Below are positions 28,680 to 37,276 of a stretch of 64,000 nucleotides of DNA, piece by piece. The stretch is from Adhaeribacter arboris (lineage in GTDB: Bacteria; Bacteroidota; Bacteroidia; Cytophagales; Hymenobacteraceae). Position 1 is the stretch's first letter. Each line of letters opens with the position of its first letter. A program made the position numbers and the translations under genes. The stretch spans positions 4,464,001 to 4,528,000 of the forward strand of contig NZ_PYFT01000001.1 in assembly GCF_003023845.1 (NCBI RefSeq), in the 5' to 3' direction. Below the pieces are notes generated by a model, which had not been told where the DNA came from, made no database searches, and was given only the letters and a program-made list of their open reading frames with translations.

Positions 28680-29680
28680 TTGAACCAGCCATTGCAGCAC
28701 CCATTACCGGCGGATATCGCCGACTTTTCTCTAAAAATAAATCAAACGATATCCACCCTCTCTTTTGGGGATAACCCAACGGAATTATACGAGCCTATCC
28801 GGTACATTATGCGTCTGGGCGGGAAACGCATCCGGCCTTTGCTTACTTTGCTCGCCGCGCAATTATTTGGTGATGCATTAGAACACGTACTTTTGCCAGC
28901 CATTGGTACCGAAGTTTTCCACAATTTTTCGCTTCTCCACGACGACATTATGGATAAAGCTCCGCTCCGGCGGGGCAAACCTACCGTACACGAAAAGTGG
29001 AACCAGAACATTGCTATTTTAAGCGGCGACGTCATGTTAGTACGGGCCTACGAGTTTTTCCTGGGAGTTGAAACGAGTAAGTTACGTAAAGTACTCACTC
29101 TATTTAGCCATACAGCCGCTCAGGTTTGCGAAGGGCAACAGTTCGACATGAATTTTGAGAGCAGTCAGGAAGTGAGTATCCCCGATTACCTGCACATGAT
29201 TACCCTTAAAACTGCCGTTCTTCTGGGTTTTAGTCTGGAACTGGGGCTATTTTAAATAATGCCTCAGATAACGATGCTTTGTTATTGAAAAACTTTGGAA
29301 TTAATATTGGCATTGCTTTTCAGTTACGCGATGACTTGCTGGATGTATACGGCGACCGGGAAAAATTTGGCAAGCAAGTAGGAGGGGATATTTTAGCCGA
29401 TAAAAAAACCTTTTTGCTATTAACAGCTTGGGAACAAGCTACTCCGGCGCAAAAAGAAGTGCTTTCTAAATATAAAAACCAAGCGGTTTACCTGCCCGAA
29501 CAGAAAATTGCTGAAGTAACGGCTATCTATGATCAACTTCAGGTAAAAGCGCAAACGCAGGAGAAAATAAACTTTTACTTTGAAGAAGCGATGCAAAGTT
29601 TACACGCCGTAAAAGCGCCTAACGAACGCAAAGAATTATTAGAAAATCTAGCCTTAGATTTAATGGCGCGAGAAAGCTGA
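28680..29680 (+). pseudogene. Polyprenyl synthetase, interrupted by a one-base frameshift
   Basis: The E-isoprenyl diphosphate synthase family makes the long prenyl chain for menaquinone. The N-terminal part (28680-29255) starts at TTG, the only sensible start after the rnr stop. It has the first Asp-rich motif (HDDIMD, with RRGKPT) and stops at GLF. The C-terminal part continues in the +1-shifted frame through 29680, with the second motif QLRDDLLDVYGD. Conserved reading resumes at once if one G is added to the G4 run near 29241-29244 (ELGAILNNASDN). The restored product would be about 333 residues, normal for the family. Because such an enzyme is normally needed, a sequencing or assembly indel is the simplest reading; a real lesion is possible. 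Confidence 0.85.
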
Positions 29681-29751
29681 ATCATGTACCATTTATCAAT
29701 TACTAGTTACCAGTTACCAAAAGCAATTATTAACCACTCAACAATTAAATC

Positions 29752-30375
29752 ATGAGTATTACTCTGATTCTTATTATTCTAACTTCCGGAATTTCTATTT
29801 ATGCCTGGTCGCATCCGAATTTATTGGATAGATGGATTTTTCATCCGTTTAGCGTTAACAAGAAGAATCAATGGTACCGGTTTGTTACTTCTGGCTTTCT
29901 GCACGCCGACTGGACGCATTTGTTCTTTAACATGCTTTCGCTGTATTTTTTCGGTGGAGTAGTAGAGCGGGTGTTTATGTCTAATTTTGGTTATGAAATG
30001 GGTATTGCGCTCTACTTGCTCATTTATCTGGGAGGGATGATTGTTGCCGATGTACCTACTTACATGAAGCACAAAAAAGACGTTGATTACCGGGCTTTAG
30101 GTGCTTCCGGAGCAGTTTCGGCGGTTATATTTTCGGGTATTTTATTTAACCCTTTAAACAGCATTTGTTTGTTTGCTTTTATTTGTATGCCAGGGTTCAT
30201 TTTTGGCTTGCTTTATCTTATCTATTCGTACTACGAAGCCCAACGCATGGGAGGAGCTATTAACCATAGTGCTCATTTTTACGGAGCTATTTTTGGGTTT
30301 GTACTTAGCTTTTTATTAGTAGATGGCGCCGGCCTTAACTTTATTGAGCAAATTAGAGGTTGGCGTATCTTTTAA
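29752..30375 (+). CDS. Rhomboid family intramembrane serine protease
   Basis: This 207-residue polytopic protein has about six hydrophobic helices. The catalytic Ser is S119 in GASGAVSAVIF (GxSG), and the catalytic His is probably H175 in HSAHFYGAIFG. The first-loop motif HADWTHLFFNMLSLYFFG (about 51-68) is typical of rhomboids. The family cleaves transmembrane substrates within the membrane; the substrate here is unknown. The start is ATG 29752, 71 bp after the preceding gene. The C-terminus has a short extra tail. It appears monocistronic. Confidence 0.92.
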   Translation: MSITLILIILTSGISIYAWSHPNLLDRWIFHPFSVNKKNQWYRFVTSGFLHADWTHLFFNMLSLYFFGGVVERVFMSNFGYEMGIALYLLIYLGGMIVADVPTYMKHKKDVDYRALGASGAVSAVIFSGILFNPLNSICLFAFICMPGFIFGLLYLIYSYYEAQRMGGAINHSAHFYGAIFGFVLSFLLVDGAGLNFIEQIRGWRIF

Positions 30376-30578
30376 GCCGAATGTATCAGTAATATAGGCA
30401 TACTAAATTAACTAATTTTCCTTTCTCCACCTTACTCATTTACTATTTACTAAAATGTAAACCTTTAGCTAGGTGGGATTGCCATTCAGCCGGATGGTAA
30501 AAATTTATCTTCCATAAGTTGCTAAATTGTTAGTTTCTTACTGCCTGATTCTTCTAAAGAACCGTATAAACTATACTA

Positions 30579-30586
30579 TAGATTTG
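30579..30586 (+). promoter_or_regulatory. Candidate -7 promoter element (TAGATTTG) of the fasciclin gene
   Basis: TAGATTTG matches the Bacteroidota TAnnTTTG consensus and sits 25 bp before the ATG at 30612. No good -33 TTTG is seen. Confidence 0.35.
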
Positions 30587-30611
30587 CGCCTTTTTTACGT
30601 CATATGCCCCT

Positions 30612-31121
30612 ATGAAACGTTGGGTTGGCTTGTTGACCATCTATCTGTTCACGCTAAATTTTAGCGGAGGCATTGTATTAGCTCAACTCTTATCAACAAG
30701 TAGTTCTTTATTCGTTAACAATCAAACAAACATTACTTTAGCCGATGCAATTGCTCTATCCAGCGAGCGGCCTATTTTACTGGAATTAACATTTCAAGCG
30801 GATGTTTTAACTACTTTATCCGAAAAGGAAGTATATACTTTTTTTGCTCCCTCCGAAGAAGCTTTACAAGAACTGCAGTACGAAAACGCGCAAAAACTTA
30901 GAGCCATACTTCTGCACCACATTGTTCCCGGTAAGTATCTGTTAACTGATTTAAAAGACAGCCTTACCTTACCTACTTTGGCGGGCGATAGCCTTACGGT
31001 TTTTAGAAAAAAGCGAGAAGTTTTAGTGGATAGTGTACCGGTTAACCGTACGAATGAAATGGCCAAGAATGGCGTTATTCATTCTATTGCCGATATTCTG
31101 CAGCCTAAAAATTTAGAGTAG
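30612..31121 (+). CDS. Fasciclin (FAS1) domain secreted protein
   Basis: A 169-residue protein with an N-terminal signal peptide (about 1-25, ending near GGIVLA). One FAS1 domain spans about 38-166: the YTFFAPSEEALQEL motif is the H1 box and the C-terminal NEMAKNGVIHSIADILQP is the H2 box. FAS1 proteins mediate adhesion or matrix contacts at the cell surface. Only one repeat is present. The gene stands alone between a promoter-like element and a terminator hairpin. Confidence 0.88.
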   Translation: MKRWVGLLTIYLFTLNFSGGIVLAQLLSTSSSLFVNNQTNITLADAIALSSERPILLELTFQADVLTTLSEKEVYTFFAPSEEALQELQYENAQKLRAILLHHIVPGKYLLTDLKDSLTLPTLAGDSLTVFRKKREVLVDSVPVNRTNEMAKNGVIHSIADILQPKNLE

Positions 31122-31145
31122 TTAACTTTAAAATTAAGGTTTACT

Positions 31146-31181
31146 AAAAAGGCCCAACTAAATTACTGGTTGAGCCTTTTT
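31146..31181. terminator. Rho-independent terminator between fasciclin gene and convergent DUF4249
   Basis: AAAAAGGCCCAAC pairs with GTTGAGCCTTTTT with one mismatch around a 10-nt loop. It lies in the 86-bp gap between the convergent stops at 31121 and 31208 and has T-tracts both ways. Confidence 0.8.
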
Positions 31182-31207
31182 ATAATAAAGTTGTAAGTTA
31201 AATACTA

Positions 31208-31996
31208 TTATTCCACCGTAGAGTTTATTACCGTGGCGGCTGAGGCGCCAAAGTAACCAACGGCTCCGTTGCTAATATTGCTGGGAGCATTGGCCGGTGG
31301 CGCATCAAAGGGGCCACCGGTGTAATATTGCATGGTTCCCAATACCCGCAGGAAATCGTAACCGGCTCGGTCCAGCGAAAGCATTTCTACCCGTAGTTTA
31401 TCACCTTTTTTCAGCGCAATATCAATCTCCGGGTCGCCGTAGTTGCCATCGTATACTTCGTCGTTAATGGCTACTATATCGTCTTCTTGTTCTTCGTTCA
31501 CCCAAATGTTAAAGCGATAGTAATCGCCTTTGCCTTTCGGCTCCTGAAAATAGATGGTGGCGTAATAACCTTCGTCCGTTTCGGCGTTCTTTTCTTTGAA
31601 TTTATAAGTAACCGAATCCAGGGAAGTAACCGGCTTTAAGTACGACTGGCTGGTATACTCCTGGCCGTTAACTTTTACTTTCAAAAAGTAGGTATTGCCA
31701 ACAGTGCCTACCAAGTCTTTGGTTTGATAAATACCGTTTTCCTTGGCTTGCAGCACTTCGGAGTGGCCTTTATCATCGGAAATAGTTACTTCGGCATCGG
31801 TAATGCCGGGCGTTTGGCCATTTTGCAGAAACCCCAAAGTTTTAGATACCCGCACGGTATATGGACCAGGCTGATTCGTAACTAGGCCTTCAATCACTAT
31901 TTTCGGAGTGCCTTCCTGGAGTTCGTAATCAATTACCTGCTCGCAGCCGGTAAGAGCAAGCATGAATAAGCTGAAGAATGCAAATATATTTTTCAT
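31208..31996 (-). CDS. DUF4249 family lipoprotein, partner of the TonB-dependent receptor
   Basis: This 262-residue lipoprotein has the signal peptide MKNIFAFFSLFMLALTGC with lipobox LTGC (Cys18). The N-terminal beta domain has IVIEGLVTNQPGPYTVRVSKT (about 33-53), the DUF4249 signature, followed by a second beta-rich region and YDFLRVLGTMQYYTGGPFDAPPANAPSNISNGAVGYFGA near the C-terminus, also typical. The family is always found with outer-membrane receptors in Bacteroidota and is probably surface-exposed; its function is unknown. It follows the TonB receptor gene by 21 bp on the same strand. Confidence 0.9.
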   Translation of the reverse strand: MKNIFAFFSLFMLALTGCEQVIDYELQEGTPKIVIEGLVTNQPGPYTVRVSKTLGFLQNGQTPGITDAEVTISDDKGHSEVLQAKENGIYQTKDLVGTVGNTYFLKVKVNGQEYTSQSYLKPVTSLDSVTYKFKEKNAETDEGYYATIYFQEPKGKGDYYRFNIWVNEEQEDDIVAINDEVYDGNYGDPEIDIALKKGDKLRVEMLSLDRAGYDFLRVLGTMQYYTGGPFDAPPANAPSNISNGAVGYFGASAATVINSTVE

Positions 31997-32017
31997 GATG
32001 AAATACTTTTGGAAAGA

Positions 32018-34363
32018 TTAAAAGTTGAAATTGTAAGTAACCGCCGGAATAATGCCGAACATATAGGTTTTCACGGCTTCGGTGCGGCCCGGATTGTCTT
32101 CGTTTTCGCGGAAAGAAATAGAGAACGCATTTTTGCGCGAGTACGCGTTATACACCGAAAAGGTCCAGGAACTAAAGTAGCGCTTGTAAGCAGTTTGCGG
32201 TTTTTCCAGGGTTGCCGATAAATCCAGACGGTGGTAAGCCGGTAAACGATACCCGTTCCGGGATGAATAAACCGGGAAAGTTTTACCGTTGTACTCAAAC
32301 CTACCCACGGGCATGGTAATGGCACCGCCAGTATAATACACCCAATTGGCGCCTATGTTCCATTTAGGGCTTAACTGGTATGTTGTTACCAGATTTATTG
32401 AATGGCGTTTATCGTAGCGTACCGGGTAAGCATTGCCATTATTAATGCCCGGTACTTTGCGGTCGGTTTTGGCTAAAGTGTAACTCAACCAACCCGTTAA
32501 AGCACCTTTTTGCTTGCGTACAAAAAACTCAGCCCCGTACGATTTGCCTTCACCGCGCAGCAATACGGTATCAATGCGGTTATTCAAGAAAATCTCGGCG
32601 TTATCTTTATAATCAATCTGGTTGTACATTTTTTTATAATATACTTCCACCGAGGTTTCGAACATGTTATCGTGCAAGTTGCGGAAATAACCAGCCGCTA
32701 CCTGGTCGGCGTACTGCGGTTTGGTATATTGGTTGCTCGGTACCCACACATCAAAAGGCAACGAAGACGTAGAATTAGAAATTAAATGTAAGTACTGGCG
32801 GGTGCGGTTGTAAGAGGTTTTAATGGAACTTAGCTCATTTAACTCAAATTTGGCCGAAAAACGGGGTTCTAAGCCACCGTAAGATTTAATTTTTTCCAAG
32901 GAGCCATACACAGTGCTGTCTACTTTGGTGCGGCCATCCGAGCCGTATTCGTAAATCGTACCAGGACCTACGTTGGCAAAGCCCGATAAACGTAAGCCGT
33001 ATTCAACGGATAAGCGCGGCGAAAGCGTTTGCTGGTTACTCAGGTAAAGGGCACCGTCTACAGCGCTCGTAGAATTTAGTTTAATTTCGTTGAAATACGA
33101 TTCCGGACCGGGTACTACTTTACCCGGTAAAAATTGATGGTACGTGCCGGTGAAACCAAATTTAACCTGGTTGCGCGGGTTAATATAGAACGTGTAATCG
33201 TTTTTCAGGCTATAGTCTTTAATATGTGAGGTCCAGGTAAATTCCGATGATTTATCGGTGGAACCCAAAGAATAATCAAAATCGCTGAAAATTAAGGTAG
33301 TGTTGGAGAACAGCCGGTCGTTAAATAAATGGTTCCAGCGCAGCGTGCCGGTAGCATTGCCCCAGTTAAAAGAAGCCGTTAAATTTTTAGCGACATCGCG
33401 GCCAAAATAACCCGATACAAACAACCGGTTGTTGTCGTTTAGGGTGTAATTAGCTTTTAGGTTAAGGTCATAGAAGTAAAGTTTGTTTTCTTTTAAAGCC
33501 TCGTCGGAGCTTAATTTAAAAAATAAATCGGCGTAAGTGCGGCGCCCGGACACGATAAACGAACCTTTATCCTTCACAATGGGAGCTTCCACGGTTAACC
33601 GGCTCGAAAGCGTACTAATACCGCCCGAAACGCCCAGCTTCTTGGAGTTCCCTTCCTTCATCCGGATATCGAGCAAAGAAGACAATCGCCCGCCATATTC
33701 GGCCGGAATGCCGCCTTTATACAACTGCACGTCTTTAATGGCATCAGCGTTAAAAACCGAGAAAAAGCCCAGTAAATGCGAGGCATTGTACACCGGGGCT
33801 TCATCCAATTGAATCAGATTTTGGTCTACGCCCCCGCCGCGCACGTAAAAACCCGATGTTCCTTCGCCAGCCGTTTGTACGCCAGGCATGAGCTGAATGG
33901 CTTTAATTACATCTACTTCGCCCATAAGAGCCGGCATTTTTTTGAGTTCGGTTACCTGCATTTTTAGGGTACTCATTTCCATGGTTTTCACGTTTTCATC
34001 TTCTTTGCGGGCGGTAATTTCTACTTCGCGCAGAGCCGTATTATTCTCGGCTAATTCTACCTCCAGCTTTTTATTGGCGGTAAGTGTAACAGCTTGGCTA
34101 ACCGGAGCATAACCGAGATAAGAAAATAAAACAGTGTAATTGCCTTTAGGTAAAGTAAGCGAGTAAAAGCCGTACTCGTTGGTAGTAGCGCCTACTCCGG
34201 CCAGCTCTTTAACGCCAATGCTGGCGCCAATTAAACCTTCGCCGGAAGCTTTGTTTTTAAGGTAGCCGCTTAAGGTTACTTTTTCCTGCGCCGCAGCGGG
34301 CAAGAAGGTTCCGAGACTTACCACTAGCGCAGTGAAAAGTACCCGGAAAAGAAAGGTTTTCAT
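32018..34363 (-). CDS. TonB-dependent outer-membrane receptor with carboxypeptidase-like N-terminal domain
   Basis: A protein of 781 residues. I start at the ATG at 34361-34363 (MKTFLFRVLFTALVVSLGTFLPAAAQ, a clear signal peptide); a longer frame open to 34444 has no signal character. After the peptide comes a carboxypeptidase-D regulatory-like beta domain (about 30-110, LSGYLKNKASGEGLIGASIGVKELAGVGATTNEYGFYSL). The plug follows (about 125-240, VIKAIQLMPGVQTAGEGTSGFYVRGGGVDQNLIQLDEAPVYN), then a 22-strand-type barrel ending in Tyr-Asn-Phe-Asn-Phe, the usual terminal aromatic. It probably imports a large or scarce substrate together with the DUF4249 lipoprotein; the substrate is unknown. Confidence 0.93.
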   Translation of the reverse strand: MKTFLFRVLFTALVVSLGTFLPAAAQEKVTLSGYLKNKASGEGLIGASIGVKELAGVGATTNEYGFYSLTLPKGNYTVLFSYLGYAPVSQAVTLTANKKLEVELAENNTALREVEITARKEDENVKTMEMSTLKMQVTELKKMPALMGEVDVIKAIQLMPGVQTAGEGTSGFYVRGGGVDQNLIQLDEAPVYNASHLLGFFSVFNADAIKDVQLYKGGIPAEYGGRLSSLLDIRMKEGNSKKLGVSGGISTLSSRLTVEAPIVKDKGSFIVSGRRTYADLFFKLSSDEALKENKLYFYDLNLKANYTLNDNNRLFVSGYFGRDVAKNLTASFNWGNATGTLRWNHLFNDRLFSNTTLIFSDFDYSLGSTDKSSEFTWTSHIKDYSLKNDYTFYINPRNQVKFGFTGTYHQFLPGKVVPGPESYFNEIKLNSTSAVDGALYLSNQQTLSPRLSVEYGLRLSGFANVGPGTIYEYGSDGRTKVDSTVYGSLEKIKSYGGLEPRFSAKFELNELSSIKTSYNRTRQYLHLISNSTSSLPFDVWVPSNQYTKPQYADQVAAGYFRNLHDNMFETSVEVYYKKMYNQIDYKDNAEIFLNNRIDTVLLRGEGKSYGAEFFVRKQKGALTGWLSYTLAKTDRKVPGINNGNAYPVRYDKRHSINLVTTYQLSPKWNIGANWVYYTGGAITMPVGRFEYNGKTFPVYSSRNGYRLPAYHRLDLSATLEKPQTAYKRYFSSWTFSVYNAYSRKNAFSISFRENEDNPGRTEAVKTYMFGIIPAVTYNFNF

Positions 34364-35080
34364 AGTTGTTAAAGTAAAAGTGGATGGGTTAATTGTTTTA
34401 AATGGTAGAGCTATGTTTGTAATGGAAGCGCAAAACAAAAACACGAAAGGGCTTTTTGCAACTTATAAAAGTTATTTTATTGCTAAAACACCCAAAAATC
34501 CGTGACGAATGGTGGTTTTACCTTTTAAATGCCTTTCACATGCAGTGGCTTTATTGGAGGTATAATAAGAAAATTGGAGTAATTGAAACAAGCTAAATGA
34601 GTTGCTATCTAACTGTTCATCTGTTTGTCGCATAGATACATCGCTACTACTCAGTACTTTTCAAGGAAGCACCTGAACGTATAGTATTTCGTTCCTTGAT
34701 TTTGAAAATTTATTTCTGGTAGTAGTGGAGCTTATATATCACGTATAAATAATTTTTCCGTCCTTAACCAAAGTGGGGACTAATCTTTAAATGGTTGGTT
34801 TTGAAAAAATAAAATTAAAAGTATTCCTTCTACGATGTTCGATCGTGAACATAGCATTAGTTAATGATATAAAGGCAATATAATTTTAAAAAATGACCTG
34901 CTTAGAAATAAAAGGCTAAGCTTGTTTATCACTAAAATAAAAAGAGCCGCCTGTTAGTGTATAGCGAGGCGGCTCTCTTTATTTATCGGATTTATCGGAA
35001 CATTAATTCCGAATAAGGTTTAGAAGAGTATATCAGAAGGAATCAGGAATTTTAACCACAAACCGCGGTATAAAAGATAA
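34364..35080. other. Intergenic region of about 700 bp, no gene seen
   Basis: Upstream region of the TonB receptor plus downstream region of the RlpA-like gene. Apart from the hairpin at 34943-34976 I see no gene, repeat or recognisable regulatory site. Confidence 0.4.
34943..34976 (-). terminator. Terminator hairpin downstream of the RlpA-like gene
   Basis: Perfect 10-nt arms AGAGCCGCCT/AGGCGGCTCT around a 14-nt loop. On the minus strand a TTTTTATTTT tract follows, so it fits the minus-strand gene ending at 35081. Confidence 0.75.
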
Positions 35081-35620
35081 TTATAATTTTGTAAGCTTCA
35101 CGCCACTCCAATGGCCCATTACTTTATCATCAGGGCCTACTAAAATATCAATGCGGTTACGCAAGCGCTTTTTCATGGTATCCCGCACAATGTATACTCC
35201 ATCGAGGCGTTTAGAAATGCCGCTTACGTGTACTTTATCGCCGTAATCTATATGGCCGCCCCAGCGGGTAAGTAAGTTACGGGATACGGCAATCCATTTG
35301 TGTTTTTTAGGATGGGTTTCGTTAATTTGGGAACCATCGGCGGTAATTAACGGAGTGGAATCGGTTTGAGCTTCTTCCGGGTAATAAACAGAGGCAGTAA
35401 CGTGGGTGATTGTTTTTTCTTCGGTAAAGCTTTTTGTTTTTTCTAATTTTTTAGGAGTATGCTTACGCGTTAATTTAAGTGAGGTAGCTCTATTAATAAG
35501 GCTCTCAAATAGGTGATTGGTGTGCTGTGGTTTTTCTTCCTTTGAATAGGACGCAAGATGCGGGAATGAGACTAAAGAAATAAATAAGAAGAAAATACCA
35601 TCGATTTTGTATCTTAACAT
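35081..35620 (-). CDS. RlpA-like double-psi beta-barrel (3D-type) secreted protein
   Basis: A 179-residue protein with an N-terminal hydrophobic signal (FFLFISLVSFPHLASYS) and a Lys/Thr-rich linker. The C-terminal domain (about 75-178) has THVTASVYYP, LITADGSQIN, HKWIAVSRNLLTRWGGHIDYGDKVHV and VYIVRDTMKKRLRNRIDILVG. These match the double-psi beta-barrel of RlpA and 3D-domain proteins: a VxAS start, the ADG motif and a conserved D in VRDTM. Such proteins bind or cut denuded peptidoglycan glycan strands. Catalytic activity cannot be judged here. It appears monocistronic, with a terminator downstream. Confidence 0.75.
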   Translation of the reverse strand: MLRYKIDGIFFLFISLVSFPHLASYSKEEKPQHTNHLFESLINRATSLKLTRKHTPKKLEKTKSFTEEKTITHVTASVYYPEEAQTDSTPLITADGSQINETHPKKHKWIAVSRNLLTRWGGHIDYGDKVHVSGISKRLDGVYIVRDTMKKRLRNRIDILVGPDDKVMGHWSGVKLTKL

Positions 35621-35914
35621 GTTGGAACAATTGGTTGGACACTAATTTCATTGGTAATTACTCTTAAACGGTAGCTTTTACAAATTAGTTTATTCCAGTT
35701 TTTTGTTAAAATTTCTTTTTTTAATTATATCAAGTTGAAAAAGGAAGGAATAAATAGAGTGTGAAACCGGCGCTTTTGGCTAAATGAGGTTAATTCAATA
35801 AAATATCAGGCAAGTCGTATGTTTCATGGGGAGCTTTTTATTTAAATTGTATTCCTAGTGTTATAGTACTATTTCCAGTAAAATTTTTTTATTTTTTTTG
35901 AAACATACAAAATG

Positions 35915-35961
35915 TTTAGCAGTAAGTTTTCTTTTGCTTCTTTAAAAACTTACTGCTAAAC
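35915..35961. terminator. Perfect 17-nt inverted repeat downstream of the small acidic protein gene
   Basis: Arms at 35915-35931 and 35945-35961, perfectly complementary, with a 13-nt loop (contains CTTTTGCTTC). It starts 8 bp past the 3' end of the minus-strand gene at 35969. The T-tract on the minus strand is weak (CATTTTGTATG), so the terminator role is probable but not certain. Confidence 0.6.
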
Positions 35962-35968
35962 GCTCTAT

Positions 35969-36196
35969 TTAAAAGTTATTTTCGGTATTGGCATCGCCAT
36001 CGTTGGTATCGCGGTCTTCTAAGTCACGTTCATCTTCTTGCCGTTGCTCCTGGTCCCAGTTTTCATCTGATTTACTGGCACCGGTGCCTAGCATGGTACG
36101 TTTTACTTTATCATCGTCCGAACCGGTTAGCTCTCCCGCGCGGGTTTGGGTTTGCTCGTCGGTAAGTTTATTTTCCTGCGGTTTTTTCTTTTCCAT
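35969..36196 (-). CDS. Small hydrophilic, probably disordered protein
   Basis: A 75-residue protein, about half Asp, Glu, Asn, Gln and Lys, with no hydrophobic core and no signal peptide. It begins MEKKKPQENKLTDEQTQTRAGELTGSDDDKVKRTMLGTG and ends DGDANTENNF. I do not recognise a family. Small charged proteins of this sort in Bacteroidota often lie with stress or storage genes, and here the DUF892 ferritin-like gene lies 200 bp away on the same strand, each with its own hairpin. Function is unknown. Good codon usage and the flanking hairpin support a real gene. Confidence 0.6.
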   Translation of the reverse strand: MEKKKPQENKLTDEQTQTRAGELTGSDDDKVKRTMLGTGASKSDENWDQEQRQEDERDLEDRDTNDGDANTENNF

Positions 36197-36342
36197 ATTT
36201 CAAAAATTTAAATGAGTAAGCAGCTTAAAAACTATTTTACTCCGTTAAGAGGCAAAGGTTATTTATTAGATAAGCAACTAGCACGAATAGTAAATACTAA
36301 CCGCAATAAATAATAGAATGCGTTTTATTTAAAATGGAGGTA

Positions 36343-36381
36343 AAAGAAAAGAACCTGTTGCATAAACAGGTTCTTTTCTTT
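36343..36381 (-). terminator. Rho-independent terminator of the DUF892 gene
   Basis: Perfect 17-nt arms (AAAGAAAAGAACCTGTT and its complement) with a 5-nt loop, ending 15 bp after the gene's 3' end at 36396. On the minus strand a TTTTA tract follows. Confidence 0.85.
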
Positions 36382-36395
36382 AGTAAGGTTTTATT

Positions 36396-36887
36396 TTACT
36401 CGGCTTTCTGGTTGATATAGCCTTTGGCCAGTTTATTCAGTTTGGTATCGGCGGTTTGCTCTTCTTTTAGCGTTTCGCTTAACAATTGAAAAGCTTCGGC
36501 GTGGCCCAGGCGTTCGGCAAAATGAGCAGCGGTACCATACCCCGAAATTTCATAATGTTCGATCCGTTGCGCGCTGGCAATTAAACCGGCATCTTTTACT
36601 TCTGGTTCGGCATCTTCGGCTATCAGTTCCTGACCTTCTTCAATTAAACCTTCCATAGCTTTGCATTTTATCCGGCCGAGAGATATGCCGAGCAGTTCGC
36701 AAACTTTTTCTAGGCGTTCTTTCTGGGCTTTGGTTTCTTCTAAATGCTGTTCAAACTGTTGCTTTAATTTGGCGTCGGTGGCCGACTCCGCCATTTTAGG
36801 CAGCGCTTGAATTAATTGTTTTTCGGCGCTGTATAAATCTTTTATTTCGTGTTGAAACAGTTCGTCCAGATTTTTTAATTTACTCAT
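36396..36887 (-). CDS. Ferritin-like DUF892 (YciE/YciF) protein
   Basis: A helical protein of 163 residues. I choose the ATG at 36885-36887 (MSKLKNLDELFQHEIKDLYSAEKQ), the conserved start of the family; a longer frame to 36932 adds 15 residues with no conservation. The four-helix ferritin-like bundle is visible, with ExxxH-type metal positions in EQHLEETKAQKERLEKVCELLG and IEHYEISGYGTAAHFAERLG. YciE/YciF-type proteins accompany osmotic and oxidative stress; an enzymatic role is not proven. It stands alone, with a strong terminator. Confidence 0.92.
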   Translation of the reverse strand: MSKLKNLDELFQHEIKDLYSAEKQLIQALPKMAESATDAKLKQQFEQHLEETKAQKERLEKVCELLGISLGRIKCKAMEGLIEEGQELIAEDAEPEVKDAGLIASAQRIEHYEISGYGTAAHFAERLGHAEAFQLLSETLKEEQTADTKLNKLAKGYINQKAE

Positions 36888-37276
36888 AGTTCTATTATTT
36901 AATAAGTTTAGAATCGGTTTGTATTGCTTCAACTATACGGGTTACTCGTAAAAGTGTTAGTCCTGCTTTTAGCTTTTTACTTCCTGAATAAACGGTAAAT
37001 CTTACTTAATTAGCTAACGTTTATGGTTTTAAATAACCTAAAATTATTTGCGATAAAGCGAATTTTATGTACTCTGGTGTTTTTCCAGAAATTAGTATCT
37101 TTCCAACCAGCCAATAAGCTTACCGCTATCTTTTTTAATGGGTTTGTAAATAGAGCTGTTTGGGGATAAAATAGATGCGGGTAAATTTTTTAACTTGTCA
37201 TTTACAGATTATACTGCTTATATTTTTACTTCCGATAACAAAAACCAGTAACTATTAACACCCGCTATTCTCGTAC
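36888..37276. other. Intergenic region between DUF892 and the symporter gene
   Basis: About 390 bp, AT-rich. I see no gene, hairpin or convincing promoter element in it. Confidence 0.35.
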
